Below, piece after piece: positions 1 through 7,345 of a stretch of 7,345 bases of DNA. Positions within the stretch are counted from its first letter, which is position 1. Each line of letters opens with the position of its first letter. Position numbers and translations under genes: made by a program. Origin of the DNA: a bacterium (GTDB lineage: Bacteria; Verrucomicrobiota; Verrucomicrobiia; Limisphaerales; J093); assembly GCA_021784265.1 (NCBI GenBank), contig JAJXTA010000124.1, positions 1 through 7,345 of the forward strand, written 5' to 3'. Below the pieces are notes generated by a model. That model did no database searches and was not told the origin of the DNA. It worked only from the letters and a program-made list of their open reading frames with translations.

Positions 1-591
1 CCGAAGTCTGACGGTGCCCAGGTCCAGGTCCTGTCGGCCCGGCATGGCGCTACCGAGGAAGCTACGGCGGACTGGGAAGAGAACGCGCGAGCGGAGCTGG
101 TCGTGGAGCCATCGCCCGCTCCGCCCGGTGCGGCGGTCCAGGCGGCCCCGGAGCCAAACAGCGATTGGCAGGATTTGGACGCCGCCTACGAGCGGGCACG
201 CGCCACCGGGATCAGACATCAGGACTTCATGAAATCCCAGGGCCGATTCCGGCTGACGCCTCAAGGCGTCTGGGCTGAGATCACCCTGGCTGAGAGCGCC
301 CAAGCCAGGGCGGGCGACTTTTGGCTCCATCCGGCCCTCCTGGACGCGGCAACGGTCGTGGCGGCGCTGCCCCTGGCCGCCTCCGCCGCGGTTGCGGGGG
401 GCGACGCCTTCATTCCGTTTGTCATCGACCGCTTCCGTGCGGTGGCCTCGCTCCCCTCGCGCTGCTTGCTTCACGCCGGTGTGCCCGTCGCTGCGGGGAC
501 AGACACCGACATGTACTCGCAGGACCTGGACCTGTTCGGGCCGACGGGCCGGTGCCTGGCGCGATTCACCCACCTGACCGCCAAGCGGATT
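1..591 (+). other. PKS dehydratase-like domain DH1, C-terminal part, degenerate
   Basis: Residues 1-197 match the second half of a PKS dehydratase double hot-dog fold. The landmarks are WLHPALLDA (108-116), FIPFVIDRFRA, and a closing strand RFTHLTAKRI (188-197). Active DHs carry HPxxxDxxxQ/H, where Asp works with a His in the first half. Here Asp115 is kept but the residue four after it is Val119. The YGPxF(Q) motif before it is also lost: the aligned stretch reads GIRHQDFM (70-77). The first-half HxxxGxxxxP motif lies upstream of the window and cannot be checked. The domain is therefore either an inactive relic or a divergent DH-fold enzyme such as a pyran synthase or double-bond isomerase. 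Isomerase-type DHs usually replace the Asp, which is retained here. No KR follows before ACP1. Confidence 0.8.
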
Positions 592-3500
592 CGTAGCACC
601 CAGAGCATCCATCGGCTGGCCGCCGCGCCCGCAAACGCGTCGGCGCCCCCCGAGTCGGCGACGGCGGCCGCGGCCAGCGTGCCGGTGACCCCAGTTCCGC
701 CGGCCGCGGCGTCCCCGCCCCTCCCCACTGCGAGCGGGAGAGACCGGCGGGAGGCGCTCATCGCGGCCCTGGGCCGGTTGGTGGCCGAGATCATCCCCGC
801 CGGCCGCGTCGATGGGGCGTTGGACACCGTGGGTTTCTACGACCTGGGGCTGGAATCGACCGATCTGCTCCGGATCGTCGAGCGGCTGGAGGGGTTGGTT
901 GGCCAACAGCTCTATCCCACCCTCTTGTTCGAGCACCCGACCCTGGCGAGCCTGGCCGAGTATCTCCTCGAGGCGTTGCCGGAGGGCGTGGAGGGCTTGC
1001 TCAGCACCCCTGTCGCGGACGGCGCGTCGGCGGCTGTCGGGGCTGCGGGCAGCGGCATCCCGGCTCAGAGCCAGGCGGCGCCGCAACCCGAGAAGGTCTC
1101 CGCCGGGACCTTGCCTCCCCCGCCCGCAACCACCGGCGACGGTGTGGCGGTGATCGGCATGAGCCTCCGCTTTCCCCAAGCGCCGGACATGGCCTCCTTT
1201 TGGCACAATCTGTCAGTCGGTCGCGACTGCATTGCGGAGGTGCCGGCCGGCCGCTGGGACATGGCCACTTTCTTCGCCCCGGGCAAGGGGCAGCCGGGAA
1301 AATCGGCTAGCAAGTGGGGCGGATGGATCGACCACCATGACTGTTTCGATCACCGGTTCTTCCGCGTCTCACCGCGGGACGCCGAGAAAATGGACCCCCA
1401 GGAACGGGTTTTCGCGGAGACGGCTTGGGGCGCGGTCGAGGATGCCGGTTACACACCCTCGACGCTCGACACTCTCAAACGGGAAAAGGACGGGGCAGCG
1501 GTGGGGGTCTTTGTCGGCGTGCTGTGGACCGAGTATCAGTGTTTTCAGAACCCGACGGCGCAACCCGAGCCGGTGTACGGCCAGTCCTGGCCCTCCTCCA
1601 TCGCCAATCGGGTTTCCTACTTTTTTGATTTTCACGGCCCGAGTCTGGCGGTGGACACCATGTGTTCCGCCTCGCTGCTGGCCGTACATCTGGCCTGCCA
1701 AAGCCTGCGTCAAGGCGAATGCCGCGTGGCGGTGGCGGGCGGGGTCAATCTCTCGCTCCGCCCAACGAAATACCTCCAACTCAGCCAACTGGAGATGCTC
1801 TCGACCGACGGACGTTGCCGCAGCTTCGGCGAAGGAGGTGACGGCTACGTCCCCGCCGAGGGCGTCGCCGCGCTCGTCCTGAAGCCCCTGCGCCAGGCTG
1901 TGGCGGACGGCGATCACATCTATGGGATCATCCGCGGCTCGGCGGTCAATCACGGGGGCGCGGCGGGCGGCTTCACTGTCCCCACCCCGCTGGCCCAGGC
2001 TCAAGTTATCGAGCAGGCCCTCGAGGCCGCCGGCGTCCATCCGCGCACGGTGACCTGTCTGGAAGCGCACGGGACCGGCACCGCCCTGGGCGATCCCATC
2101 GAGGTCCAGGGACTCACGCGCGCCTTCGGCCGGTGGACAAAGGATCGGCAGTTTTGCAGTCTCGGTTCGGTCAAATCGAACCTCGGGCACCTCGAGGCCG
2201 CGGCGGGAATCGCCGGTTTGACGAAGGTCCTGCTGCAGCTCCATCACGGGCGCCTGGTCCCCTCCCTCCACTGCGAAGCGCCCAACGCCAGAATCCCGTG
2301 GCTCGAGACCCCCTTCCGACTCCAGCGCGCGTGCACCGACTGGCCACGCCCCGTCGTGGACTTGGGCCACGGCCCGCAAGTCTGGCCTCGCCGCGCCGGA
2401 GTCAGCTCGTTCGGAGCGGGGGGCACGAATGTCCATCTGGTGGTCGAGGAGTATCTGGAGGCGGCACCGCCCCCCACTGCGACGGCAACCCCCGCCGGAG
2501 CGGCGTTGCTGGTCATCTCGGCCAAAGGGCGCGAGCAGCTCCGGGCCCAGGCCCGCCAGCTCCGCGACTTCCTGAGCCAACGGGCTGGCGGCGAGCCCAC
2601 GCCGCGCCTAGCCGACCTCGCTTATACCTTGCGTGTCGGTCGGGTCGAGATGGAACACCGGCTGGCGCTGGTCGCCGCCGACGTCAAGGAGGCGATCGAG
2701 CAATTAGACGGGTTCCTGGCCAACGGCAACCCGGGCCGAAGGCTGGCTTGGGGTGCGGTGAGTCCAGAAGGGGCCGCCGCCGCCGCACCCGCCAAAACCG
2801 CGCCTGATCCCGACACCAAGCCGGGCCCGCGGACGATCGACGACCTCATGGCCCTCGCTCGCCACTGGGTGCAAGGCGGCCCGGTAGATTGGGCGGCCGC
2901 CGGGCCCGGAGCGGTTGGGCGTCGAGTCTCCTTGCCAACCTATCCGTTCGTGCGCGAGCGCCACTGGGTGCCGGAGGTCTCACCCGAGGTGCGGTCGGAC
3001 GGCGGGACGCGCACCGTGCCCGCTCCAGCGCCGGGTCTGACGTCGCCCGAGCCCAACCGCTCGCCAGCGACCGCGCCGGCGGCCGGGCCGCACCCCGCAG
3101 CGGTCTCGAGCGCGACCGACCTTCTGGCCCAGGTCGAGGGGGTTATTGTCAATCAAGTCTCCGAGTTGCTGAAGGTCAAAGCCAGCGACATCAATCCCGA
3201 GGCCGACGCCGGTGAGTACGGGTTCGACTCGATCACGATCACTCGCTTCGCCGAACGCCTGAGCGAGCGTTACGGGATCAACATCAATGCCTCGCGGTTC
3301 TTCGAGTATCCGACGATCCGGAGCTTCGCCCGCTATCTGTGCGACGAGTTCGGCTCGACTCTGCGCCAGCATTACAGCGCGGGCCCGCGGGCGGTGGTTA
3401 GCGCCTGTCCGAACGTGGAACCGCCGGCGTCAGACCAACCCGGGCCATTCCCTACGACCCGAGCGGACGAACCTATCGCCGTGATCGGCATGAGCGGACG

Positions 3501-6500
3501 GTTTCCCCAGTCACGCGATCTGGATGAGTTCTGGCATAACCTCGTCGTCGCCCGTGACCTGGTCACCGAGGTGCCCGCCAACCGGTGGGATTGGAAGGCT
3601 TACTATGGCGACCCCTGGGGGGAAGGTAACCGGACCCGGTGTAAATGGGGCGGTTTCATGCCCGAGGTGGACCGTTTCGATGCGGCGTTCTTCGGCATCT
3701 CACCCCGCGAAGCCGAGCTGATGGACCCACAGCAGCGCCTGTTCCTCGAACAGGTGTGGGTGGCGATCGAGTCGGCCGGCCACCGGCCCTCGGCCCTGTC
3801 GGGCACCGCCACTGGCGTCTTTGTGGGGGTCGGCACGCGGGACTACAGCGACCTGCTGATCCAGGAGGGCGGTACGGTGGAGGCGCATCAATCCACCGGG
3901 GCGGCCCACAGTTTGGTCGCGAACCGAGTCTCGTATTTACTCAACCTCCGCGGCCCCAGCGAGACGGTGGACACGGCCTGCTCCAGCTCCCTGGTCGCCA
4001 TCCATCGCGCCGTGATGGCGTTGCGCCAAGGTGACTGTACCGTCGCGCTGGTCGGCGGCGTCAACGTGCTCCTCTCGCCGGAGGTCTATGTCGCCTTCAG
4101 CAAGGCCGGCATGTTGAGCCCGGATGGCCGGTGTCACACCTTCGACGCCGCCGCCAACGGTTACGTGCGCGGCGAAGGCGTGGGGGTGGTCCTGCTCAAG
4201 CCGCTGAGCCGCGCCGAGGCCGACGGCGACCCGATCCACGCCCTGATTCTGGCGTCGGCGGTGAATCATGGTGGTCGGGCAAACTCGCTGACGGCGCCAA
4301 ACCCCAACGCCCAGGCGGAGTTGGTGGTCACCGCCTACCGGCGAGCGGGGATTGATCCGGGCACGGTGGGCTACATCGAAGCGCATGGCACGGGCACCCA
4401 ACTCGGTGATCCGGTCGAGATCAACGCCTTGCGGAAAGCCTTCCTGGAGCTGCGGGGCGGCCTTCCCGCCCCACGGCCAGCCTCGTGCGGATTGGGCTCG
4501 GTCAAAACCAATGTCGGCCACCTCGAAACCGCGGCTGGCATCGCGGGTTTCCTCAAGGTGGTCCTGGCCCTCAAACACCAGACCCTCCCGGCGAGCCTCC
4601 ATTTCAATAAGCCCAACCCGCTCATCGAGCTCGACGGCTCCCCTTTCCGTGTCGTGGCCCAAACCGAACCCTGGCCGGCACCCCCGGCCAACAACGGCCG
4701 CTCGACGCCACGACGAGCCGGGGTCAGCTCCTTCGGGTTCGGCGGGACCAACGCCCACGTGGTGCTGGAGGAGTACTGCCCGCCGGAGCCGGCGCGCGCC
4801 CGCCTCCCGCTGGAATCAACCGGCCCTCACCTGATCCCGCTCTCGGCGCGGACCGACGCGCAACTGCGACGGCTGGTGGAGGACCTGGCGGCGTTCCTCG
4901 ACCAAGCGGCGGCACCGGCGCCGGCCCTTTCACTCGCCGCGCTGGCGTACACCTTGCAGGTCGGGCGGGAAGCGTGGGAAGAGCGCTTGGCGCTCCTGGC
5001 ACACGATGTGCCCGAGCTATGCCAGCGGTTGCGGCGGGTCCTGGCCGATCAGGGGCCCCTCCCGGGCGTCTATCGCGGCCACACCCCGACGCCCGTCACC
5101 GGCCGGCTCAGTCGGGGCCACGACGCCACCGAGTCGGCGGTGATACCCCTCTGGACCGCCGGGCGATTCGAGGAAGTGGCGGCACGCTGGGTGGCGGGCG
5201 CCGCCATCGATTGGCAGGCCCTGCCCCGCCCCACCCCAATCCCACGACTCCGGCTGCCGACCTACCCGTTCGCGGGTGAGCGCTATTGGGCGCCCAAGCC
5301 GCGTGCCGCCACCGCTCCGACCCAGCCTGCCCCCGAGCCGCCCAGACCGCTCCATCCTCTCCTGGACCAGGAATGCTCGACGGTGGACGGTCCCCGCTAC
5401 CGGAAGCGGCTGGAGCCCGGCGAGTTCTTCCTCCGGGACCACCATGTCCGTGGGCAGGGTGTGCTGCCTGCCAGCGCGTTGCTGGAGATGGCTCGCGCCG
5501 CGGGCGAACATTTCCTCAAGCAGCCGGTGGACCGCCTCGAGCACGTCGTCTGGTTGCGACCGGTCTTGGTCGAAGCCCCGGCACAAGATCTCTTCCTCCA
5601 CCTCGTTCCCCAGCCAGACGGGGCTGAGTTCGAGGTGCGACCGGTGGCCGAGGCTGAACGGCAGGTGTACTGCCGTGGCCGGCTCGCGCCGCGATTAGCG
5701 CCAACCAAGCCCCAGAAACCGCTCAACCTCGCCGAGCTACGCGCCACACTCCGCGAGGTCTCCACCCCGGCGGCCCTGTATGCGGCCTTCGAGGCCGGCG
5801 GTATCCAGTACGGCCCAACGTTCCAGCCCATCAGGGAGTTGCGCGGCGGCGACGACCAAGCGCTGGCACGCTTGGAATTGGCGCCCGACCTCCTGGCCGC
5901 GCCGGAGACCTTTGGCCTTCATCCGGCACTCGTGGACGGAGCGTTGCAAGCCGTCCTCGGCGTGGTCGGGTGGCAGCCGAATGGCTCGACAGCACCAACC
6001 CTCTACCTGCCCTTCGCTGTCGATGCCGTCGAGATACTCCACCCCCTGCCGGCGACCGGCTACGCTTACGCCCGGCGGGTCGGCGGGACCGCCGCAGACG
6101 CCGGTGGCGCCCCGGGTCGGAGCGTGACCATGAACGTCGTTCTCGCGGACGAAGCCGGCCTGGTCTGCGCCAGTCTGACCGGGGTCACCTTCCGCGCGGT
6201 GCGTCCGGAGAGATCACTGACCCAGCCCCCCACCCCGGCTGCGGAGGACGAGAACCGATCCAGTCTGGCCTTTTTTGCACCGCGCTGGCGGGAAACGGGA
6301 CCGGCAATCGCGGACGCCGGCGCGTCGCCCACGCCACCATCGGTGTTGCTGTTCGACGACTCCGGAGCGCGTGAAGCGGCCTGGCGGCGTACCGCCGCTG
6401 AAGCCGGATGCACGGCGTGGACGCTGATTCGTGTGGCAGGGGGCAACTCCTTCGCCCAGAAAGACACCGAGCATGCGCAGCTCCGCCTCACCCAGCCCGA

Positions 6501-7345
6501 AGACTACGTCCAGCTCCTGACCGCCCTCGTCAAAGAAGGCCGGCTGCCCGCGTTGATCGTCTGGGTATGGCCGGACCCGGCCGCGACCGTCGGTGAGCCC
6601 ACGGGGCAACGGCCTGAATCCAACGGGTCGGTGGGCGCCTCGAAGGACCTTTTGCCACTCTTCTACCTGGCTGGGGCCTTGGCCCGGACGGCGTTGCCAG
6701 GGCCGGTGCGGCTCCTCACGCTCTTCCGCAGGAACTCAGCGGCCGACCGTCCGTTGGCCACCGCCGCGCATGCTTTGGGCCAGACCCTGGCCCGGGAGGC
6801 GCGCGGGGTCAGTTACGTCGGAATCGAGGTGGCCAGCCCCGCGCTGGACCACGCCGGTGAATTCCGACTCTGTTGTCGCGAGGCTCAGGCCCCCGCGGGG
6901 CGCATCCCCGAGGTCCGATACGCCGAGGGCCGACGCTGGGAACGCGAATTGGCGCCCGTCTATCCTCCAGAGCCGCCGGCGGCGGCGACCTCAGCCTTGC
7001 GCCCGGAGGGCGTGTACTGGGTGACGGGCGGTCTTGGCGGCGTCGGATTGCGGCTCGCCGAGTTCCTCGCCCGCCGCTGCCGCGCCCGACTCGTCCTGAC
7101 GGGGCGTTCGGCCCTCAAGCCGGCGCAAGCGCAGGCGTTGGAAGACCTTCGAAGGGCGGGGGCGACGGTCGAGTACGTCCAGGCTGATGTGGGTAAGCCG
7201 GCGATGACCCGCCGCGTGGCGCACCTGATCGTGCAACGCTTCGGCACCCTGCACGGGCTTATCCATTGTGCAGGCGTGTTGCGGGATGCCCTCTTGGTGC
7301 GGAAGGAACCATCCGCAATACTGGAAGCGTTGGCGCCCAAGATCG
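1..7345 (+). CDS. trans-AT type I modular polyketide synthase, internal fragment (DH-ACP-KS-ACP-KS-DH-KR)
   Basis: Frame 1 stays open for all 2448 codons, so this is an internal piece of a giant gene; start and stop lie outside. The protein is a cytosolic assembly-line enzyme that extends and tailors a polyketide chain held on ACP phosphopantetheine arms. Domains by residue: DH-like C-terminal part 1-197, ACP 249-327, KS 382-818, KS flanking domain 819-989, ACP 1040-1118, KS 1158-1592, flanking domain 1593-1763, DH 1784-2068, KR 2088-2448+. Both KSs keep Cys-His-His, both ACPs keep the carrier Ser, and the second DH and the visible part of the KR look functional. There is no AT domain (no GHSxG motif) after either KS, and the KS-to-next-domain linkers are of the trans-AT type, so a free-standing acyltransferase is expected elsewhere in the cluster. 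No frameshift was seen: family motifs remain in frame from end to end. The product cannot be named from this fragment. Confidence 0.97.
592..744 (+). other. Ala/Pro-rich interdomain linker between DH1 and ACP1
   Basis: Residues 198-248 are low-complexity and rich in Ala, Pro, Ser and Thr, with no recognisable fold. This is a flexible tether letting ACP1 reach neighbouring domains. It is too short to hold a KR or methyltransferase, so the module has no further domain between DH1 and its carrier. Confidence 0.75.
745..981 (+). other. Acyl carrier protein domain ACP1
   Basis: Residues 249-327 form a carrier domain. The phosphopantetheine attachment site is Ser286 in DLGLES (281-286, codon 856-858). 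It is followed by the helix TDLLRIVERLEG and then a YPTLLFEHPTL stretch (305-315), a pattern common in ACPs of trans-AT systems. Glu285 replaces the usual Asp before the Ser, a conservative change that should not block modification. No tryptophan marker of beta-branching ACPs is seen after the Ser. ACP1 carries the product of the upstream DH1 module and hands it to KS1. Confidence 0.93.
982..1143 (+). other. Ala/Pro-rich linker between ACP1 and KS1
   Basis: Residues 328-381 are rich in Ala, Gly and Pro, ending in a short proline run just before the first KS strand (VAVIGMS). No separate domain is visible. It joins two modules in cis, so no docking domain is needed at this junction. Confidence 0.7.
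1144..2454 (+). other. Ketosynthase domain KS1, full active site
   Basis: Residues 382-818 are a complete beta-ketoacyl synthase, about the usual 430 residues. It takes the chain from ACP1 onto Cys555 and condenses it with the malonyl unit on ACP2. Visible landmarks: start VAVIGMS; substrate-loop region MDPQERVF; nucleophile in DTMCSASL (Cys555, codon 1663-1665); SFGEGGDGYVPAEG; first His in EAHGTGT (His690); Lys725 and His730 in GSVKSNLGHLE; end GVSSFGAGGTNVHLV. The DTMC and GGDGYVP wording is typical of one large group of trans-AT KSs and differs from KS2. The HGTGT motif is intact, so this is not a non-elongating KS0 on sequence grounds. It is followed by a flanking domain and ACP2, with no AT. 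Confidence 0.97.
2455..2967 (+). other. KS1 flanking (linker) domain, trans-AT type
   Basis: Residues 819-989 are the small alpha/beta domain and post-linker that follow KSs in trans-AT synthases, where an AT would sit in cis-AT enzymes. Landmarks are LLVISAKGREQL (836-847), LADLAYTLRVGRVEMEHRLALV (870-891), LARHWVQGGPVDW (952-964) and the closing LPTYPFVRERHW (978-989), which packs back on the KS. The middle holds an Ala run and Pro/Asp-rich stretch (924-945), looser than the matching part after KS2. The domain is structural and may help recruit the free-standing acyltransferase. Confidence 0.88.
2968..3117 (+). other. Ala/Pro-rich linker between KS1 flanking domain and ACP2
   Basis: Residues 990-1039 are low-complexity, with many Pro, Ala, Ser and Thr residues and no fold. 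No DH, KR or methyltransferase fits here, so KS1 and ACP2 form a minimal elongation module. Confidence 0.75.
3118..3354 (+). other. Acyl carrier protein domain ACP2
   Basis: Residues 1040-1118 are a carrier domain: helix 1 LLAQVEGVIVNQVSELLKV, carrier site EYGFDSITITRF with Ser1077 (codon 3229-3231), and a C-terminal FFEYPTIRSFARYL (1100-1113). The YGFDSIT wording is typical of trans-AT ACPs. No tryptophan is found in the helix after the Ser, so there is no sign of a beta-branching ACP. It carries the KS1 extension product and delivers it to KS2. Confidence 0.95.
3355..3471 (+). other. Linker between ACP2 and KS2
   Basis: Residues 1119-1157 form a short Pro- and charge-containing spacer with no domain. 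It ends just before the KS2 start (IAVIGMS). Its shortness shows that the ACP2 module contains no C-terminal tailoring domain. Confidence 0.7.
3472..4776 (+). other. Ketosynthase domain KS2, full active site
   Basis: Residues 1158-1592 are a complete KS that accepts the chain from ACP2. Landmarks: IAVIGMSGRFPQ; FFGISPREAELMDPQQRLFLE; nucleophile in DTACSSSL (Cys1327, codon 3979-3981); SKAGMLSPDGRCHTFDAAANGYVRGEG; first His in EAHGTGT (His1462); Lys1502 and His1507 in GSVKTNVGHLE; closing GVSSFGFGGTNAHVVLEE. Spacing from Cys to first His is 135 residues, as in KS1. Its fingerprint (TACSSSL, FDAAANGYVRGEG) is of a different type from KS1, suggesting a different substrate preference. It is the first domain of a KS-DH-KR module. 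Confidence 0.97.
4777..5289 (+). other. KS2 flanking (linker) domain, trans-AT type
   Basis: Residues 1593-1763 match the post-KS domain after KS1 in length (171 residues each) and landmarks: LIPLSARTDAQLRRLVEDL, LAALAYTLQVGREAWEERLALL (1645-1666), PLWTAGRFEEVAARWVAGAAIDW (1716-1738) and the closing LPTYPFAGERYW (1752-1763). An AT would be about 300 residues with a GHSxG motif, and none is present. The next domain is the dehydratase. Confidence 0.9.
5350..6204 (+). other. PKS dehydratase domain DH2, intact active site
   Basis: Residues 1784-2068 form a full double hot-dog dehydratase, about the usual 280 residues. It removes water from the beta-hydroxyacyl-ACP made by the following KR, giving an alpha,beta double bond. 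It starts with HPLLD. The first-half motif HxxxGxxxxP is complete (His1814, Gly1818, Pro1823, in RDHHVRGQGVLP), although the residue after the Pro is Ala where Gly is usual. YGPTFQ (1937-1942) is kept. The second-half motif is HPALVDGALQ, with Asp1979 and Gln1983. It ends near LTGVTFRAV (2059-2067). This makes it a useful in-protein reference for the defects in DH1. Confidence 0.95.
6262..7345 (+). other. PKS ketoreductase domain (KR), truncated by window end; B-type marker
   Basis: Residues 2088 onward form a two-part KR. The structural subdomain (2088-2335) opens with LAFFAPRWRE and is poorly conserved, as is usual. The NADPH-binding catalytic subdomain starts near 2336 with VTGGLGGVG (2341-2349), followed by LVLTGRS (2364-2370) and ADV (2395-2397). 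The GVLRDALL loop (2425-2432) contains Asp2429 at the position that marks B-type KRs, predicting a D-configured beta-hydroxyl. The last visible residues, LAPKI, put Lys2447 at the place of the family's catalytic lysine. The catalytic Ser, Tyr and Asn would lie just past the edge, so activity cannot be confirmed. With DH2 it would reduce and dehydrate the KS2 product; the module's ACP must lie downstream. Confidence 0.93.

Noticed and set aside
2041..2220. Possibility that KS1 is a non-elongating KS0
   Set aside because: KS0 domains generally lose the His of HGTGT. Here His690 and His730 are both present, with the active Cys555.
1369..2580. Minus-strand open frame of about 400 codons opposite KS1
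   Set aside because: It lies exactly antisense to strongly conserved KS coding sequence. Its translation is rich in Arg, Gly and Ala with no family motif, and a similar antisense frame appears opposite KS2 (3937-4758). GC-rich codon bias creates such frames.
2133..2807. Plus-strand open frame of 224 codons overlapping KS1 in another frame
   Set aside because: The real frame here encodes KS motifs without a break. The overlapping frame gives an Arg/Pro-rich low-complexity product, typical of out-of-frame reading of GC-rich genes.
2455..2967. Possible acyltransferase domain remnant after KS1
   Set aside because: The region is only about 170 residues, has no GHSxG motif, and matches the trans-AT KS flanking domain seen again after KS2.
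745..3354. Possible beta-branching (HMG-synthase partner) ACPs
   Set aside because: Neither ACP shows the tryptophan marker in the helix after the carrier Ser, and there is no tandem ACP pair.
1150..3495. Short exact DNA repeat (15 bases at 1150-1164 and 3481-3495) and other similar stretches in the two KS regions
   Set aside because: These are matching conserved KS motifs (VIGMS and others) encoded in homologous domains, not a mobile element or recombination site. The surrounding sequence diverges quickly.

Overview
The whole window lies inside one very large plus-strand open reading frame. Reading in frame 1 (codons starting at position 1) gives 2448 codons with no stop. The gene has neither its start nor its end here. 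It encodes a modular type I polyketide synthase (PKS). No acyltransferase (AT) domain follows either ketosynthase (KS). Instead each KS is followed by a roughly 170-residue flanking region ending in an LPTYPF-type motif, and then directly by the next domain. That layout, together with the KS and acyl carrier protein (ACP) sequence style, marks a trans-AT PKS, in which malonyl units are loaded by a separate acyltransferase.

Domain order, left to right: C-terminal part of a degenerate dehydratase-like domain (DH1, 1-591); Ala/Pro linker; ACP1 (745-981); linker; KS1 (1144-2454); KS flanking domain (2455-2967); linker; ACP2 (3118-3354); linker; KS2 (3472-4776); KS flanking domain (4777-5289); intact dehydratase DH2 (5350-6204); ketoreductase (KR, 6262-7345), cut by the window edge just after its probable catalytic lysine. 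In module terms this is [..DH-ACP]-[KS-ACP]-[KS-DH-KR..].

The growing chain would pass from ACP1 to KS1, be extended onto ACP2 with no built-in beta-carbon processing, then pass to KS2. There it would be extended again, reduced (the KR has the Asp marker of B-type reductases) and dehydrated by DH2 to an alpha,beta-unsaturated intermediate. The upstream module is the odd one. Its DH has lost the second-half partner residue and the YGPxF motif, and no KR lies between that DH and its ACP.

The DNA is very GC-rich (about 70% by eye) with strong G/C preference at third codon positions and Ala/Pro-rich linkers. This fits a high-GC bacterium with large secondary-metabolite clusters. The phylum cannot be fixed from this window. 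No RNA gene, mobile element, CRISPR array, promoter, ribosome binding site or terminator was recognised. The many shorter open frames in other frames and on the minus strand are by-products of the GC-rich coding sequence.
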